From: Paracoccaceae bacterium
GTDB lineage: Bacteria; Pseudomonadota; Alphaproteobacteria; Rhodobacterales; Rhodobacteraceae
Length of the DNA: 64,000 nt
Direction of reading: 5' to 3'
Assembly (NCBI GenBank): GCA_030148225.1
Contig: JASBTX010000042.1
Location: 186,001-250,000, forward strand
The notes under the pieces were generated by a model. The model was not told the DNA's origin, made no database searches, and was given only the letters and a program-made list of their open reading frames with translations. Below, in pieces: positions 16,315-24,898 of the stretch. The first letter of the stretch is position 1. Each line of letters begins with the position of its first letter. The translations under genes and the position numbers were made by a program.

Positions 16315-17268
16315 TCAGCCACGCGCGTGACGTGTGAGCAGCAATACCCCTTTGAGGCGGCGCTGGTGGAGCGGGTTGCGGTCAACGCGCTGTTTGGGCA
16401 GCGCGCACCAGTCTGTCAGGATCTGGATCGGGAAGAGATAGGTTAGCGCCGGATCGTGCTGAAATTCCGGACCGTAGCCGGCGAAGAATGCCGTGGCATC
16501 GGCCCCGTCGAGAAAACCGCCCTGAGACTCTGGGGCGGGGTCGTGGAAGAAATTGCCGAGATTGACAAGAAATCGCGCCAGATCATGCCCGACGGGGGCA
16601 TTGTGGACCGATCCGAAATCAAGGCCGGTGACACGCTGGCCATGGATCATGATGTTGCGCAAGTGCAGATCGCCATGCGTGGCCGAGATGTGGATTTCCC
16701 GGTTGCGTACCGCCTCTGCCAGAGGATGGATGCAGTCGGCGAATTTGAGAAATTCGCGGCGGCGCGGGACCAGATGGCTGCCAGAGCGGACATTGCCGAT
16801 CATCCTGTCGGCATGTTCAAGCATGCGCGTCGGATTCAGTTGGCGGGTGCCGGCATGCGTGGCGTCATGATAGGCGCGTATCCACCGCCCGGCCTGGCCA
16901 AGCACCTGATGCCGGTCTTCGAGGCCCAGCTCGGCCAGATCGAGTAGGTCATGCACGGTACGCCCCGGGACATGATCCATCAGGATTGTGCAGGTCTCCT
17001 CATCGACATGGCGCAGCGCGGGCACGTCGAGATCCGGGTGGTCACGCAAGAGGCTGGCAGCGCGCTGATGGGCCTGCACCCCGTTGCGGAAGTGATTGAT
17101 ATGCTCGGGCGGGTAACTTTGTTTGAGCACGAGATCGGGATATTCCAGGCTTTGAAACAGCATCACGATTCTGGAGATGCTGTCTTTGATCCGCACCTTC
17201 AGCACATGGGGCGTATAGGCATCGGGCGGGGTGCCGATGGCCAAAGCGGCCCGCCGCCAGCTGCGCAT
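16315..17268 (-). CDS. Aminoglycoside phosphotransferase-like (APH) kinase
   Basis: A 317-residue protein of the APH/choline-kinase fold. The catalytic loop is [15 protein letters not shown] and the metal-binding Asp is in [30 protein letters not shown] marks the hinge. The substrate is unknown; many such chromosomal kinases act on small alcohols, sugars or proteins rather than antibiotics. The ATG at 17268 has AAGGAAG just upstream and leaves a 130 bp divergent spacer to trmD; an in-frame ATG at 17421 would overlap trmD. The gene lies between rimM's presumed former neighbour site and trmD. Confidence 0.8.
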   Translation of the reverse strand: MRSWRRAALAIGTPPDAYTPHVLKVRIKDSISRIVMLFQSLEYPDLVLKQSYPPEHINHFRNGVQAHQRAASLLRDHPDLDVPALRHVDEETCTILMDHVPGRTVHDLLDLAELGLEDRHQVLGQAGRWIRAYHDATHAGTRQLNPTRMLEHADRMIGNVRSGSHLVPRRREFLKFADCIHPLAEAVRNREIHISATHGDLHLRNIMIHGQRVTGLDFGSVHNAPVGHDLARFLVNLGNFFHDPAPESQGGFLDGADATAFFAGYGPEFQHDPALTYLFPIQILTDWCALPKQRVDRNPLHQRRLKGVLLLTRHARG

Positions 17269-17397
17269 GGCCTCTTCCTTCAGGCGTTCGCGGGTGATGG
17301 TTTCCTGTCCGATGGTCCGGGCCTTTGCGCGGTGATCTGGCCCGAGCGTACCGATCCGTGGTTGCAATTGAAACCGATCACCGTAAACACGCGGTTC

Positions 17398-18222
17398 ATG
17401 ACAGCGCCAAATAAATCGCATGGGCGGCTTTCGATCCGGGCGTCAACCGAGCCGCGTGAACTGCTTTCGCCAAATCCCCGTCAGGCCAGCGCCTGGCAGG
17501 CGAGGGTGATCACGCTTTTCCCGGATGCCTTTCCGGGCCTTTTGGGCGAGAGCCTGACGGGCAAGGCCCTGAAAGAGGGGCTCTGGGCGCTGGAGACGAT
17601 TGACCTGAGAAACTTTGGCGAAGGACGCCACCGCAATGTCGATGACACGCCCGCAGGCGGGGGTGCAGGGATGGTCATGCGCCCCGATGTCGTGGGCCGC
17701 GCGATCCGCGCCGCCGCACCGTCCGAAGGGCGCGACAAATGGCCCATCATCTATCTGTCGCCCCGGGGGGCGCCCCTGACACAGGCCATGGCCAGACGGT
17801 TTTCCCACTGCGACGGTGTCACGCTTCTTTGTGGTCGTTTCGAAGGTGTGGATGAGCGGGTGATCAATCATTTCGGCATCGAGGAAGTGTCGATCGGAGA
17901 CTTTGTCCTGACCAATGGCGAGATGGCCGCGCAGGTCTTGATTGATGCCACGGTCCGGCTTATACCCCGCGTGCTTGGGAATCAGGCCTCGGTCGAGGAT
18001 GAAAGTTTTTCGGACGGGTTGCTTGAGCATCCTCAGTATACACGGCCCGCCATCTGGGAGGGGCATGAGATACCCGGTGTTCTTCTGTCGGGTCACCATG
18101 CCAAAATCACCGCCTGGCGGAGGGCCGAGGCCGAAAGGCTGACCAAGGAACGACGACCTGACCTCTGGCGGGCTTATTGTGCGAAACACGGTAGGGACCC
18201 GGGCGAAGACCAAGAGCTCTGA
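17398..18222 (+). CDS. trmD: tRNA (guanine-N1)-methyltransferase
   Basis: A 274-residue SPOUT enzyme that makes m1G37 in tRNAs. The core starts with [20 protein letters not shown]. The trefoil-knot SAM site shows [26 protein letters not shown] and [20 protein letters not shown]. About 32 residues precede the usual start ([17 protein letters not shown]), an extension plausible for Rhodobacterales; a strong ribosome binding site was not seen for ATG 17398, so the start is less sure. It forms a unit with rplS 50 bp downstream, away from rpsP-rimM. Confidence 0.93.
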   Translation: MTAPNKSHGRLSIRASTEPRELLSPNPRQASAWQARVITLFPDAFPGLLGESLTGKALKEGLWALETIDLRNFGEGRHRNVDDTPAGGGAGMVMRPDVVGRAIRAAAPSEGRDKWPIIYLSPRGAPLTQAMARRFSHCDGVTLLCGRFEGVDERVINHFGIEEVSIGDFVLTNGEMAAQVLIDATVRLIPRVLGNQASVEDESFSDGLLEHPQYTRPAIWEGHEIPGVLLSGHHAKITAWRRAEAERLTKERRPDLWRAYCAKHGRDPGEDQEL

Positions 18223-18272
18223 GGACGCGCAAACATCTGCGGAGAAACCGCGTCTATTAAGGAGTTGATCAG

Positions 18273-18656
18273 ATGGATCTGATTGCAGAACTGGAAGCCG
18301 AGCAGATCGCGACGCTGGGCAAGGACATTCCGGATTTCAAGGCCGGCGACACGATCCGTGTCGGGTACAAGATCATCGAAGGCACGCGTTCGCGTGTTCA
18401 GAATTACGAAGGCGTCTGCATCGCCCGCAAGGGGGGCGACGGCATCGCGGCCTCGTTCACGGTGCGCAAGATTTCCTTTGGCGAAGGGGTTGAGCGTGTG
18501 TTCCCCCTGCATTCCACCAATATCGACAGCATCACCGTTGTGCGCCGGGGCAAGGTCCGTCGGGCCAAGCTCTATTATCTGCGCAGCCGCCGCGGCAAGT
18601 CCGCGCGGATAGCGGAAAAAACCAACTATCGTCCTATGCGGGGCGCGGACGCATAA
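18273..18656 (+). CDS. rplS: 50S ribosomal protein L19
   Basis: A 127-residue protein with the family marks [57 protein letters not shown] and [18 protein letters not shown]. It sits at the 30S-50S interface. AAGGAG lies upstream of the ATG at 18273. The gene follows trmD and ends in a terminator. rpmE does not follow; the next gene is convergent. Confidence 0.98.
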   Translation: MDLIAELEAEQIATLGKDIPDFKAGDTIRVGYKIIEGTRSRVQNYEGVCIARKGGDGIAASFTVRKISFGEGVERVFPLHSTNIDSITVVRRGKVRRAKLYYLRSRRGKSARIAEKTNYRPMRGADA

Positions 18657-18678
18657 GCGCGGGCAATCGCGAATTCAG

Positions 18679-18708
18679 AACCCCGGTCACCTGGCCGGGG
18701 TTTTTTTG
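18679..18708 (+). terminator. Rho-independent terminator after rplS
   Basis: AACCCCGG and CCGGGGTT form an 8-bp stem with an 8-nt loop, followed by T7, 23 bp past the rplS stop codon. Confidence 0.93.
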
Positions 18709-18732
18709 TGGAACGCTGGTGATCCGAACAGT

Positions 18733-19578
18733 CTAGCCGCCGACGGGCGGTTTGCGACCCGCAGATACGGCAGCCGGTGCGGGGATGACATACTGATCCC
18801 CCCGTTTCATGCCGCTGACCTCGTTCGTGATACGCTGCCTGATCTTGTCCAGGGCGCTGACAGGCTGTGATCTCAGAAACGCGCTCGCGCGGACCGCGCC
18901 ATCATGAAATACCGAGAAAAGCTGATCGGGCGTCGAATGGCGCCAGTGCTGATCGATGACAACGGTGGATATCTCGTCAAACCCGGCACCGGCGAGAAGG
19001 GTCTGAACCTGCATCGGGTCGGCAAATTTGAAATAAGGTGGTGCGGTGGGCAGATCGGGGTCGGCAATGCCCTCGGCCTCGATGGCGCCCAGCACGATGT
19101 CAAAGGCGGTACCGGGTTGTGGAACCGCCCATACAGAAAAAGAAAGACGACCGCCGGGCTTCAGCACCCGGCAGGCCTCGGTTGCGGCGCGCTCGGGGCG
19201 GGGCAGATGGTTCATGCCGAACCCCATCACCACCGCATCGAAACTCTCGGATTCAAAGGGCAGATCCTCGGCATCGCCCTGAATGAACTCCACATCGGGA
19301 TATACACTGCGCGCCAGCGCCACCTGCTCGGCGCTGAAGTCGAGGCCTGTCGCGCTGGCACCGGAGTCATGCGCCGCTGCCGCCAGATATCCGGCGCCAG
19401 TTGCAACGTCCAGCACCCGGTGACCGGACTGAACCCCGGCCATCCTTAGCAGGGCGGGTGCGGATTGGGCTGACACGGTGCCCCACTGGTTGTGATATGC
19501 GTCTGCCACACGCGACCATCCCTCTTTTTCGAAGGCGGTGAAGTTGGCGATTTCCTCGGGGGTAAAATTGTCGGTCAT
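18733..19578 (-). CDS. Class I SAM-dependent methyltransferase (UbiE/MenG-like)
   Basis: A 281-residue Rossmann methyltransferase. Motif I is VLDVATGAGYLAAAAHDSG, the acidic loop TGLDFSAEQVALA follows, then FIQGDAEDLPFESESFDAVV (motif II region) and RVLKPGGRLSFSVWA (motif III). The domain covers about residues 35-160, and the C-terminal part resembles small-molecule methyltransferases. The substrate is unknown. It is convergent with rplS and 103 bp upstream, on the same strand, lies a TetR gene, which may regulate it. Confidence 0.85.
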   Translation of the reverse strand: MTDNFTPEEIANFTAFEKEGWSRVADAYHNQWGTVSAQSAPALLRMAGVQSGHRVLDVATGAGYLAAAAHDSGASATGLDFSAEQVALARSVYPDVEFIQGDAEDLPFESESFDAVVMGFGMNHLPRPERAATEACRVLKPGGRLSFSVWAVPQPGTAFDIVLGAIEAEGIADPDLPTAPPYFKFADPMQVQTLLAGAGFDEISTVVIDQHWRHSTPDQLFSVFHDGAVRASAFLRSQPVSALDKIRQRITNEVSGMKRGDQYVIPAPAAVSAGRKPPVGG

Positions 19579-19681
19579 GGGTAGAGTTCCCGATGCTGTA
19601 TTCTGGCCTGGGATTTCAGGGAAACGGCGCGTCTATGGGGGAGATATCTGATGGTCATGCTCACGAACATACGTGGCCGGA

Positions 19682-20299
19682 TCAGCCCTGCACGCCGTAG
19701 CGCGCCAGAAATACATCAACCGCACCGCCGACAACACGTTCGATCTCGGCCGGGCTGAAGGTTTTGGAAATGCCAAAGACCATGCGCGGGAAAAGGTCCG
19801 ATTTACAAAGTTCAAGGAACTGATCGGCGGCAAGGTCCAGATCATCGATGGCCAGTTCACCCTTGCCGATAGCGATGCGAAAGTAATCCTTGAGGATTTC
19901 GCGGCCCCGTCCCGGACCCTGGGCATAGAATTCCTGACCCAGTTCGGGGAAACGCTCCCCTTCGGCGACGCAGATGCGAAACACCCGCTGACCCAGATCA
20001 GAGACGAGGAAACTGACCATGCGCCGTGCCGCTCCGCGCAGCACCACCGATGGCGGATCAGAAAAATCGATCTCTTCGACGGCCTGATCCGTCTGCCGGG
20101 CGCATTCCGATTTCGCGACTTCCATGAACAGGATGCGCTTGTCGGGGAAATAGCTGTAGAGCGTCGCCTTCGAGACCTGCGCCATCTGGGCAATGTCATC
20201 AACGGTGGCGCCTTCGAAGCCTTCGCGCATGAACACATCCCGGGCACCTTTGAGCACCTGATCGAATTTGCGTCCGCGTTTGATCTGATCTTTGGGCAC
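19682..20299 (-). CDS. TetR-family transcriptional regulator
   Basis: A 205-residue protein. The N-terminal TetR HTH (about residues 10-58) reads KGARDVFMREGFEGATVDDI, then AQMAQVSKATLYSYFPDKRI. The C-terminal domain of about 140 residues resembles TetR_C of AefR/YbjJ-like repressors. It lies upstream of the methyltransferase in the same direction and divergent from an EamA transporter at 20488, a common repressor-exporter pairing. Confidence 0.9.
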   Translation of the reverse strand: MPKDQIKRGRKFDQVLKGARDVFMREGFEGATVDDIAQMAQVSKATLYSYFPDKRILFMEVAKSECARQTDQAVEEIDFSDPPSVVLRGAARRMVSFLVSDLGQRVFRICVAEGERFPELGQEFYAQGPGRGREILKDYFRIAIGKGELAIDDLDLAADQFLELCKSDLFPRMVFGISKTFSPAEIERVVGGAVDVFLARYGVQG

Positions 20300-20487
20300 A
20301 TGCGCTCCGGAATTTCAAAGCCGCTCATTTCTAAACTATCTGGTTCAGTTCTGGCAAGGGCGATTGACCGGCCAAGGGGGATTTCCGCCCATCACATCCG
20401 CCGTCACATCCGGTGCCGCATATGGTGACAGAGGGTTTACAGCCCCCCGCACGCCTGCCACGACTGATCCGCAGGACGGAGGGCGGG

Positions 20488-21372
20488 ATGAAACCCATCG
20501 ACATACTGATCGCACTGGTTGTTCCCCTGTCCTGGGGGCTGGGTCTGGTGATGGCCAAACCTACCGTCGATCAGTTTCCGCCGATTCTCCTGATGGCGAT
20601 GCGCTTTGGGCTGGCGGCGTTTGTGCTGGTCTGGTTCGTGCCCGTGCCGCGAAAACTTCTGCGCGAGCTTACGGTGATCGCCTTTGTGGTGGCGACGCTG
20701 CAATACGGGCTGACATTTTATGGTCTGCGTTATCTGGATGCGTCGACAACGGCGCTGATCGTGCAATCGGAAACGCCATTTCTGTTGCTGGTGGGTGTGA
20801 TCTGGCTGGGCGAGAGGCTGAACATGGTTCAGATCGCGGGGATGGTCGTGGCCTTTGCCGGCATCGTCATCATCACCGGCGCGCCCAAACTGGAGGGGCA
20901 GTGGCTGGGCATTTCGATGGTGCTGGCGGGCTCGGCCACTTGGGCGTTCGGACAGGCGATGATGCGGCGGCTGAACGCGCGTCATCCCGGGGCGCTCAGC
21001 GGTTTGTCTGCCATCGCCTGGATCGCCGTGCTCAGCACGCCGCAGCTCTTTCTGGCTTCGCTGATATTCGAGCGGGGACATTGGGCGCATATTGCCGGTG
21101 CCACGCCCTATGTCTGGCTGACGGTGGCTTATCTGGGCCTCATCATGACGGCGCTGGGTTATGCCTGCTGGTATCATGTGCTGGGCCGGTATCCCGCCAG
21201 CCATGCCGCGCCGTTTCTGCTCCTGATCCCGGTCAGTTCGGTCACGGGGGCGTGGCTCTTTCTGGATGAGGCGCTGAGCGTGGAATTTCTGATCGGCGGC
21301 ATTCTGACGATGCTGGGCGTGGCGATCATGACGCTGGTGGGATTGCGGCGCGCGCCGGTCAGGGGCCGGTAG
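20488..21372 (+). CDS. EamA-type (DMT superfamily) transporter
   Basis: A 294-residue protein of about ten helices in two EamA repeats. The first has DILIALVVPLSWGLGLVMAK and LDASTTALIVQSETPFLLL; the second has MTALGYACWYHVLGRYPASH and PFLLLIPVSSVTGAWLFL. It is probably an exporter of amino acids or related compounds. The start at 20488 is preceded by CGGAGGGCGGG. It is divergent from the TetR gene, which may repress it. Confidence 0.88.
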   Translation: MKPIDILIALVVPLSWGLGLVMAKPTVDQFPPILLMAMRFGLAAFVLVWFVPVPRKLLRELTVIAFVVATLQYGLTFYGLRYLDASTTALIVQSETPFLLLVGVIWLGERLNMVQIAGMVVAFAGIVIITGAPKLEGQWLGISMVLAGSATWAFGQAMMRRLNARHPGALSGLSAIAWIAVLSTPQLFLASLIFERGHWAHIAGATPYVWLTVAYLGLIMTALGYACWYHVLGRYPASHAAPFLLLIPVSSVTGAWLFLDEALSVEFLIGGILTMLGVAIMTLVGLRRAPVRGR

Positions 21373-21392
21373 CGCCCGCCAGTGGCGGGCGC
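21372..21392. terminator. Strong GC hairpin between convergent genes
   Basis: GCGCCCGCC and GGCGGGCGC form a perfect 9-bp stem with a 3-nt loop, starting on the last base of the EamA stop codon and 14 bp from the 3' end of the convergent oxidoreductase. There is no T-tract in either direction, so termination is only likely, not certain. Confidence 0.5.
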
Positions 21393-21406
21393 ATCGTGAG
21401 TGGGGT

Positions 21407-23902
21407 TCAGCCATCCACCCGGATGGTGGCGTTTTCGGGATCATAGGGGCTGTCGGGCTGTACCGTCGCGTCCCATAGCTGGTTCTGCATCCTGACCTTC
21501 AGTTTCGTGCCGGGTTTGGCCAGATCAGGCGTGACATAGCCCATGCCGATGGATTGCCCGAAATGGGTCGAATACCCGCCCGAGGTCAGGCGGCCCACGC
21601 GGGTGTCGCCGTGATAGAGCGCCTCGCGCCCCCATGGATCGGCATCCGCCGGGCCATCGATCAGCAATGTCACACACATGACGCGGATGCCGGTTTCAAC
21701 CATCTGCGCCTTGCCGTGAAAATCCTTGGACAGATCGACAAACCGGTCGAGGCCGGCCTCGAGCGGTGTCGCATCGCGGCCCAGTTCAGTGCCAAAGGCG
21801 CGGTAGGATTTGTCCTGCCTCAGCCAGTTCTGCGCCCGCGCGCCAACCAGTTTCAGCCCCGCCGGTTCGCCCGCCGCCATCAGCTGATCAAAGAGGTAGT
21901 TCTGCATTTCGATCGGGTGGTGCAGTTCCCATCCCAATTCGCCGGTATAGGCCACGCGGATGGCGTTGGTCGGGCACATGCCCAGTTCGATCTGGCGGGC
22001 CGAGAGCCACGGGAACCGCTTGTTCGACAGCGCGGTGGCCGGATCGGTGTCGCGCACCAACCTGCCCAGAACGTCTCGCGATTTGGGCCCGGCAATGGCA
22101 AAGACGCCCCATTGCGAGGTGACGTCATGGATCGCGATATAGCCGAAATCCGCCATCCGGTCTTCGGCTGCCTTGCGCAGGTAGTCGGCATCATAGGCCT
22201 GCCATGCACCGGCCGAGACGAGGTAGTATTTATCCTCGCCCAGCCGGACAATGGTGTATTCCGTGCGCGTCGTGCCTGCCGAAGTCAGGGCATAGGTCAG
22301 GTTGATCCGGCCCACGCGCGGCAGCTTGTTGCAGGTGAACCAGTCCAGAAACGCCGTGGCACCCGGCCCTTCGACGATATGCTTGGTAAAGGCGGTCGCA
22401 TCGACCATGCCAACACCTTCGCGGATGGCCCGTGCTTCGTCGACGGCATGTTGCCACCAGCCGCCCCGGCGGAACGAGCGCGCCTCTTTGTCGAAACTAT
22501 CGGCGGCACCGACGGGGCCGAAATAATTCGGACGCTCCCAGCCATTGACCTGCCCGAACTGCGCGCCCAGCGCCTTTTGCCGGTCATAGGCAGGGGCGGT
22601 TTTCAGCGGGCGGCAGGCTTCGCGCTCTTCATCCGGGTGGTGCAGGATGTAGACATGCTCGTAACATTCCTCGTTCTTGCGCATGGCATATTCGGTCGTC
22701 ATCCAGTCGCCATAGCGCTTGGGATCGAGGCTCGCCATGTCGATCTCGGCCTCGCCCTCCACCATCATCTGGGCAAGGTAATAGCCGGTGCCGCCCGCCG
22801 CTGTGATCCCGAATGAAAACCCTTCGGCAAGCCACATGTTCCTGAGGCCCGGCGCCGGACCCACCAGCGGATTACCGTCGGGCGTATAGCAGATGGGTCC
22901 GTTGAAATCATCCTTGAGCCCGCTTTCCTCGCAGGAAGGGACGCGGTGGATCATCGCCATGTACTGGCTTTCGATCCGTTCGAGATCAAGCTGGAAGAGA
23001 TCGGCGCGGAAACTATCCGGCACACCATATTCGAACCGTGCCGGCGCACCGTGTTCATAGACACCCAGAATCCAGCCACCGCGTTCCTCGCGCACATAGG
23101 ACTGGGCATCGGCATCGCGGATGACCGGATGCTCGGGATTGTCCTTGCGGAATTCGACCAGCGCCGGATCTTGTTCCATGACGATGAACTGATGCTCGAC
23201 CGGGATGGCGGGGATCTTGATGCCCAGAAGTTTCGCGGTGCGCTGGGCATGGTTGCCCGTGGCGGTGACGACATGTTCGGCGGTGACGATGGTCTGTTCG
23301 TCGGACGGGACAAGATTGCCGCCCTTTTCCACCATTTTCGTGCAGGTCACCTCCCACGCTTCGCCGGTCCAGTGATAGCCATCCACCTGCCATTTGCGCT
23401 CGATCACGACGCCGTGCTGACGCGCGCCCTTGGCCATCGCCATGGTGACATCGGCGGGGTTAATATAGCCATCGGTGTTGTGATAGAGCGCGCCTTTCAG
23501 ATCTTCGGTCCGGATCAGCGGCCAGCGTTCCTTGATCTGGTCGGGCGTCAGGAATTCATAAGGTACGCCACAGGTTTCGGCGGTGGAGGCATAGAGCATA
23601 TACTCATCCATCCGCTCATCCGTCTGCGCCATGCGCAGGTTGCCAACAACGGCAAATCCGGCATTCAGCCCGGTCTCTTCCTCCAGCGTCTTGTAGAACT
23701 TGATCGAGTAGTCATGGATATGGGTCGTCGCGTAGGACATGTTGAAATAGGGCAGCAGACCGGCCGCGTGCCATGTTGAGCCGGAGGTCAGTTCATCGCG
23801 CTCCAGCAGCATGGTATCCCAGCCCGATTTGCCCAGATGATAGGCGATCGAGGTGCCAACAGCGCCCCCTCCGACCACGAGTGCCTTGACATGCGTCTTC
23901 AT
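21407..23902 (-). CDS. Dimethylglycine/sarcosine dehydrogenase-like FAD oxidoreductase with GcvT domain
   Basis: An 831-residue enzyme with the dimethylglycine dehydrogenase layout: an N-terminal DAO domain with GGGAVGTSIAYHLGKSG, a Trp-His pair in SGSTWHAAGLLPY (His45, the site of covalent FAD in the family), an FAO_M linker near residue 375-430, and the folate-binding GCV_T and GCV_T_C domains (about 430-740 and 750-825; ELGWELHHP and LTSGGYSTHFGQSIGMGYV). It oxidatively demethylates N-methylglycines and passes formaldehyde to tetrahydrofolate. The exact substrate is inferred. The ATG at 23902 has GGGAG 7-8 nt upstream. A longer in-frame reading to 24373 would overlap the VOC gene and is rejected. 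Confidence 0.88.
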   Translation of the reverse strand: MKTHVKALVVGGGAVGTSIAYHLGKSGWDTMLLERDELTSGSTWHAAGLLPYFNMSYATTHIHDYSIKFYKTLEEETGLNAGFAVVGNLRMAQTDERMDEYMLYASTAETCGVPYEFLTPDQIKERWPLIRTEDLKGALYHNTDGYINPADVTMAMAKGARQHGVVIERKWQVDGYHWTGEAWEVTCTKMVEKGGNLVPSDEQTIVTAEHVVTATGNHAQRTAKLLGIKIPAIPVEHQFIVMEQDPALVEFRKDNPEHPVIRDADAQSYVREERGGWILGVYEHGAPARFEYGVPDSFRADLFQLDLERIESQYMAMIHRVPSCEESGLKDDFNGPICYTPDGNPLVGPAPGLRNMWLAEGFSFGITAAGGTGYYLAQMMVEGEAEIDMASLDPKRYGDWMTTEYAMRKNEECYEHVYILHHPDEEREACRPLKTAPAYDRQKALGAQFGQVNGWERPNYFGPVGAADSFDKEARSFRRGGWWQHAVDEARAIREGVGMVDATAFTKHIVEGPGATAFLDWFTCNKLPRVGRINLTYALTSAGTTRTEYTIVRLGEDKYYLVSAGAWQAYDADYLRKAAEDRMADFGYIAIHDVTSQWGVFAIAGPKSRDVLGRLVRDTDPATALSNKRFPWLSARQIELGMCPTNAIRVAYTGELGWELHHPIEMQNYLFDQLMAAGEPAGLKLVGARAQNWLRQDKSYRAFGTELGRDATPLEAGLDRFVDLSKDFHGKAQMVETGIRVMCVTLLIDGPADADPWGREALYHGDTRVGRLTSGGYSTHFGQSIGMGYVTPDLAKPGTKLKVRMQNQLWDATVQPDSPYDPENATIRVDG

Positions 23903-24051
23903 TCCGCGACTCCCTGCGATGCGTTGGGCGTAATCTGCCCCAAGGCGGACAGGCGCGAAAGGTTCAGCCGACTTTCTGATGCGTGAAAACGACGGGACTT
24001 GAATTTTCGGCGGCGGTGGCGATGTCATGTGGGCGAGGCAGGGAGGATCGA

Positions 24052-24810
24052 ATGGGCGGAAAATTTGTCTGGCGGGACCTGTCGACATTCGATGTCGGAA
24101 AGGCGCAAAGGTTTTACGCGGCGCTGTTTGGCTGGCACTTTCCTGCCGCTGGCCCGGGGGCTGAGGGATACCATATCGCCCGTCTGGGCTGGTCGGACGC
24201 CGCCGCGGTTTTAGAGATGCCTGCAGCGCTGCGCCGTCTGAACCTGCCATCCTTCTGGATGTCCTATGTTCAGGTAGATGATGTCGCGGCGACGGTGCGG
24301 CTTGCCGAGACCCTGCCCGGCACGATTGTCGAAGTTGCGCCCGAACACTTTGGCCGGGACGCGGTGATTGCACTGGTGCGCGATCCGTCCGGGGCCGGGT
24401 TCACGCTTTATCAGGGGCCGCCCCTGGGCGGATACGGGGATGGCGGGCACGGCCAGCAGATTTGGACGGTGCACCATCTGGATGATATCACCCGGATCAC
24501 CGGGTTCTACGCGACATTGTTCGGCTGGCGGTTTGCCGTGCGGCCCGGCATGGCGGGTGTTCATGATATCCACACTGCCGAGGGGGGCGTCATCGGCACG
24601 GTAGAGGAATTGGGAGAAGACGTCAGAGGCCCCTTTCGGTACTGGATGCCGGTATTTGCCGTCACGGATGTGGCCCGCGTGGCCGGGCAGGCAGGGAAGC
24701 TTGGCGGCGGGGTGCTTTGGCAGGGCGAGGACGGGCGCGCGATCCTGTCGGATGACCAGGGGGCGGGCTTCATGATTGCCGCGTCGCGGGCACCCTTTGG
24801 CCGGGAATAG
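24052..24810 (+). CDS. VOC superfamily protein with two glyoxalase-like domains
   Basis: A 252-residue protein made of two VOC repeats (about residues 4-118 and 130-247). Each opens with the same pattern: FVWRDLSTFDVGKAQRFYAA, followed by LFGWHF, in the first, and QIWTVHHLDDITRITGFYAT in the second. It resembles the CFP32/CFP30B group of two-domain VOC proteins of unknown substrate. GGGAGG precedes the ATG at 24052. It is divergent from the dimethylglycine dehydrogenase-like gene and shares 149 bp of spacer with it. Confidence 0.85.
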   Translation: MGGKFVWRDLSTFDVGKAQRFYAALFGWHFPAAGPGAEGYHIARLGWSDAAAVLEMPAALRRLNLPSFWMSYVQVDDVAATVRLAETLPGTIVEVAPEHFGRDAVIALVRDPSGAGFTLYQGPPLGGYGDGGHGQQIWTVHHLDDITRITGFYATLFGWRFAVRPGMAGVHDIHTAEGGVIGTVEELGEDVRGPFRYWMPVFAVTDVARVAGQAGKLGGGVLWQGEDGRAILSDDQGAGFMIAASRAPFGRE

Positions 24811-24831
24811 GTATTTTCAGAACAATGAAGT
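24810..24831. repeat. Partial third copy of the dispersed repeat
   Basis: A 22-bp segment, GGTATTT then three variable bases and GAACAATGAAGT, matches the outer end of copy B at 19 of 22 positions. It begins on the last base of the VOC stop codon, again at a gene 3' end and in the same orientation as copy B. The hairpin part of the repeat is missing. Confidence 0.65.
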
Positions 24832-24854
24832 TGGTGGGTGCGCAGGGCCGGAGA

Positions 24855-24872
24855 TGTTTCGCGCGCGAAACA
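24855..24872. promoter_or_regulatory. Perfect 18-bp palindrome, parS-like
   Basis: TGTTTCGCGCGCGAAACA is its own reverse complement. The outer arms TGTTTC and GAAACA match the ParB site TGTTTCACGTGAAACA, but the centre is 6 bp (GCGCGC) instead of 4, so half-site spacing differs by 2 bp. It lies between two convergent genes. Confidence 0.4.
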
Positions 24873-24882
24873 AATCCCTGCA

Positions 24883-24897
24883 TTAACAAGTGGTTAA
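24883..24897. promoter_or_regulatory. CtrA-type box TTAA-N7-TTAA
   Basis: TTAACAAGTGGTTAA fits the full alphaproteobacterial CtrA consensus exactly. It ends 1 bp before the stop codon of the D-2-hydroxyacid dehydrogenase, between convergent genes, so it does not look like a promoter element. Confidence 0.4.
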
Positions 24898-24898
24898 C

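Noticed and set aside
23903-24373. N-terminal extension of the dimethylglycine dehydrogenase-like protein
   Set aside because: It would overlap the VOC gene on the other strand, lacks similarity, and a good ribosome binding site precedes the ATG at 23902.
24855-24872. Canonical parS site
   Set aside because: The arms match, but the centre is 6 bp instead of 4, so ParB half-site spacing is wrong; kept only as a parS-like palindrome.
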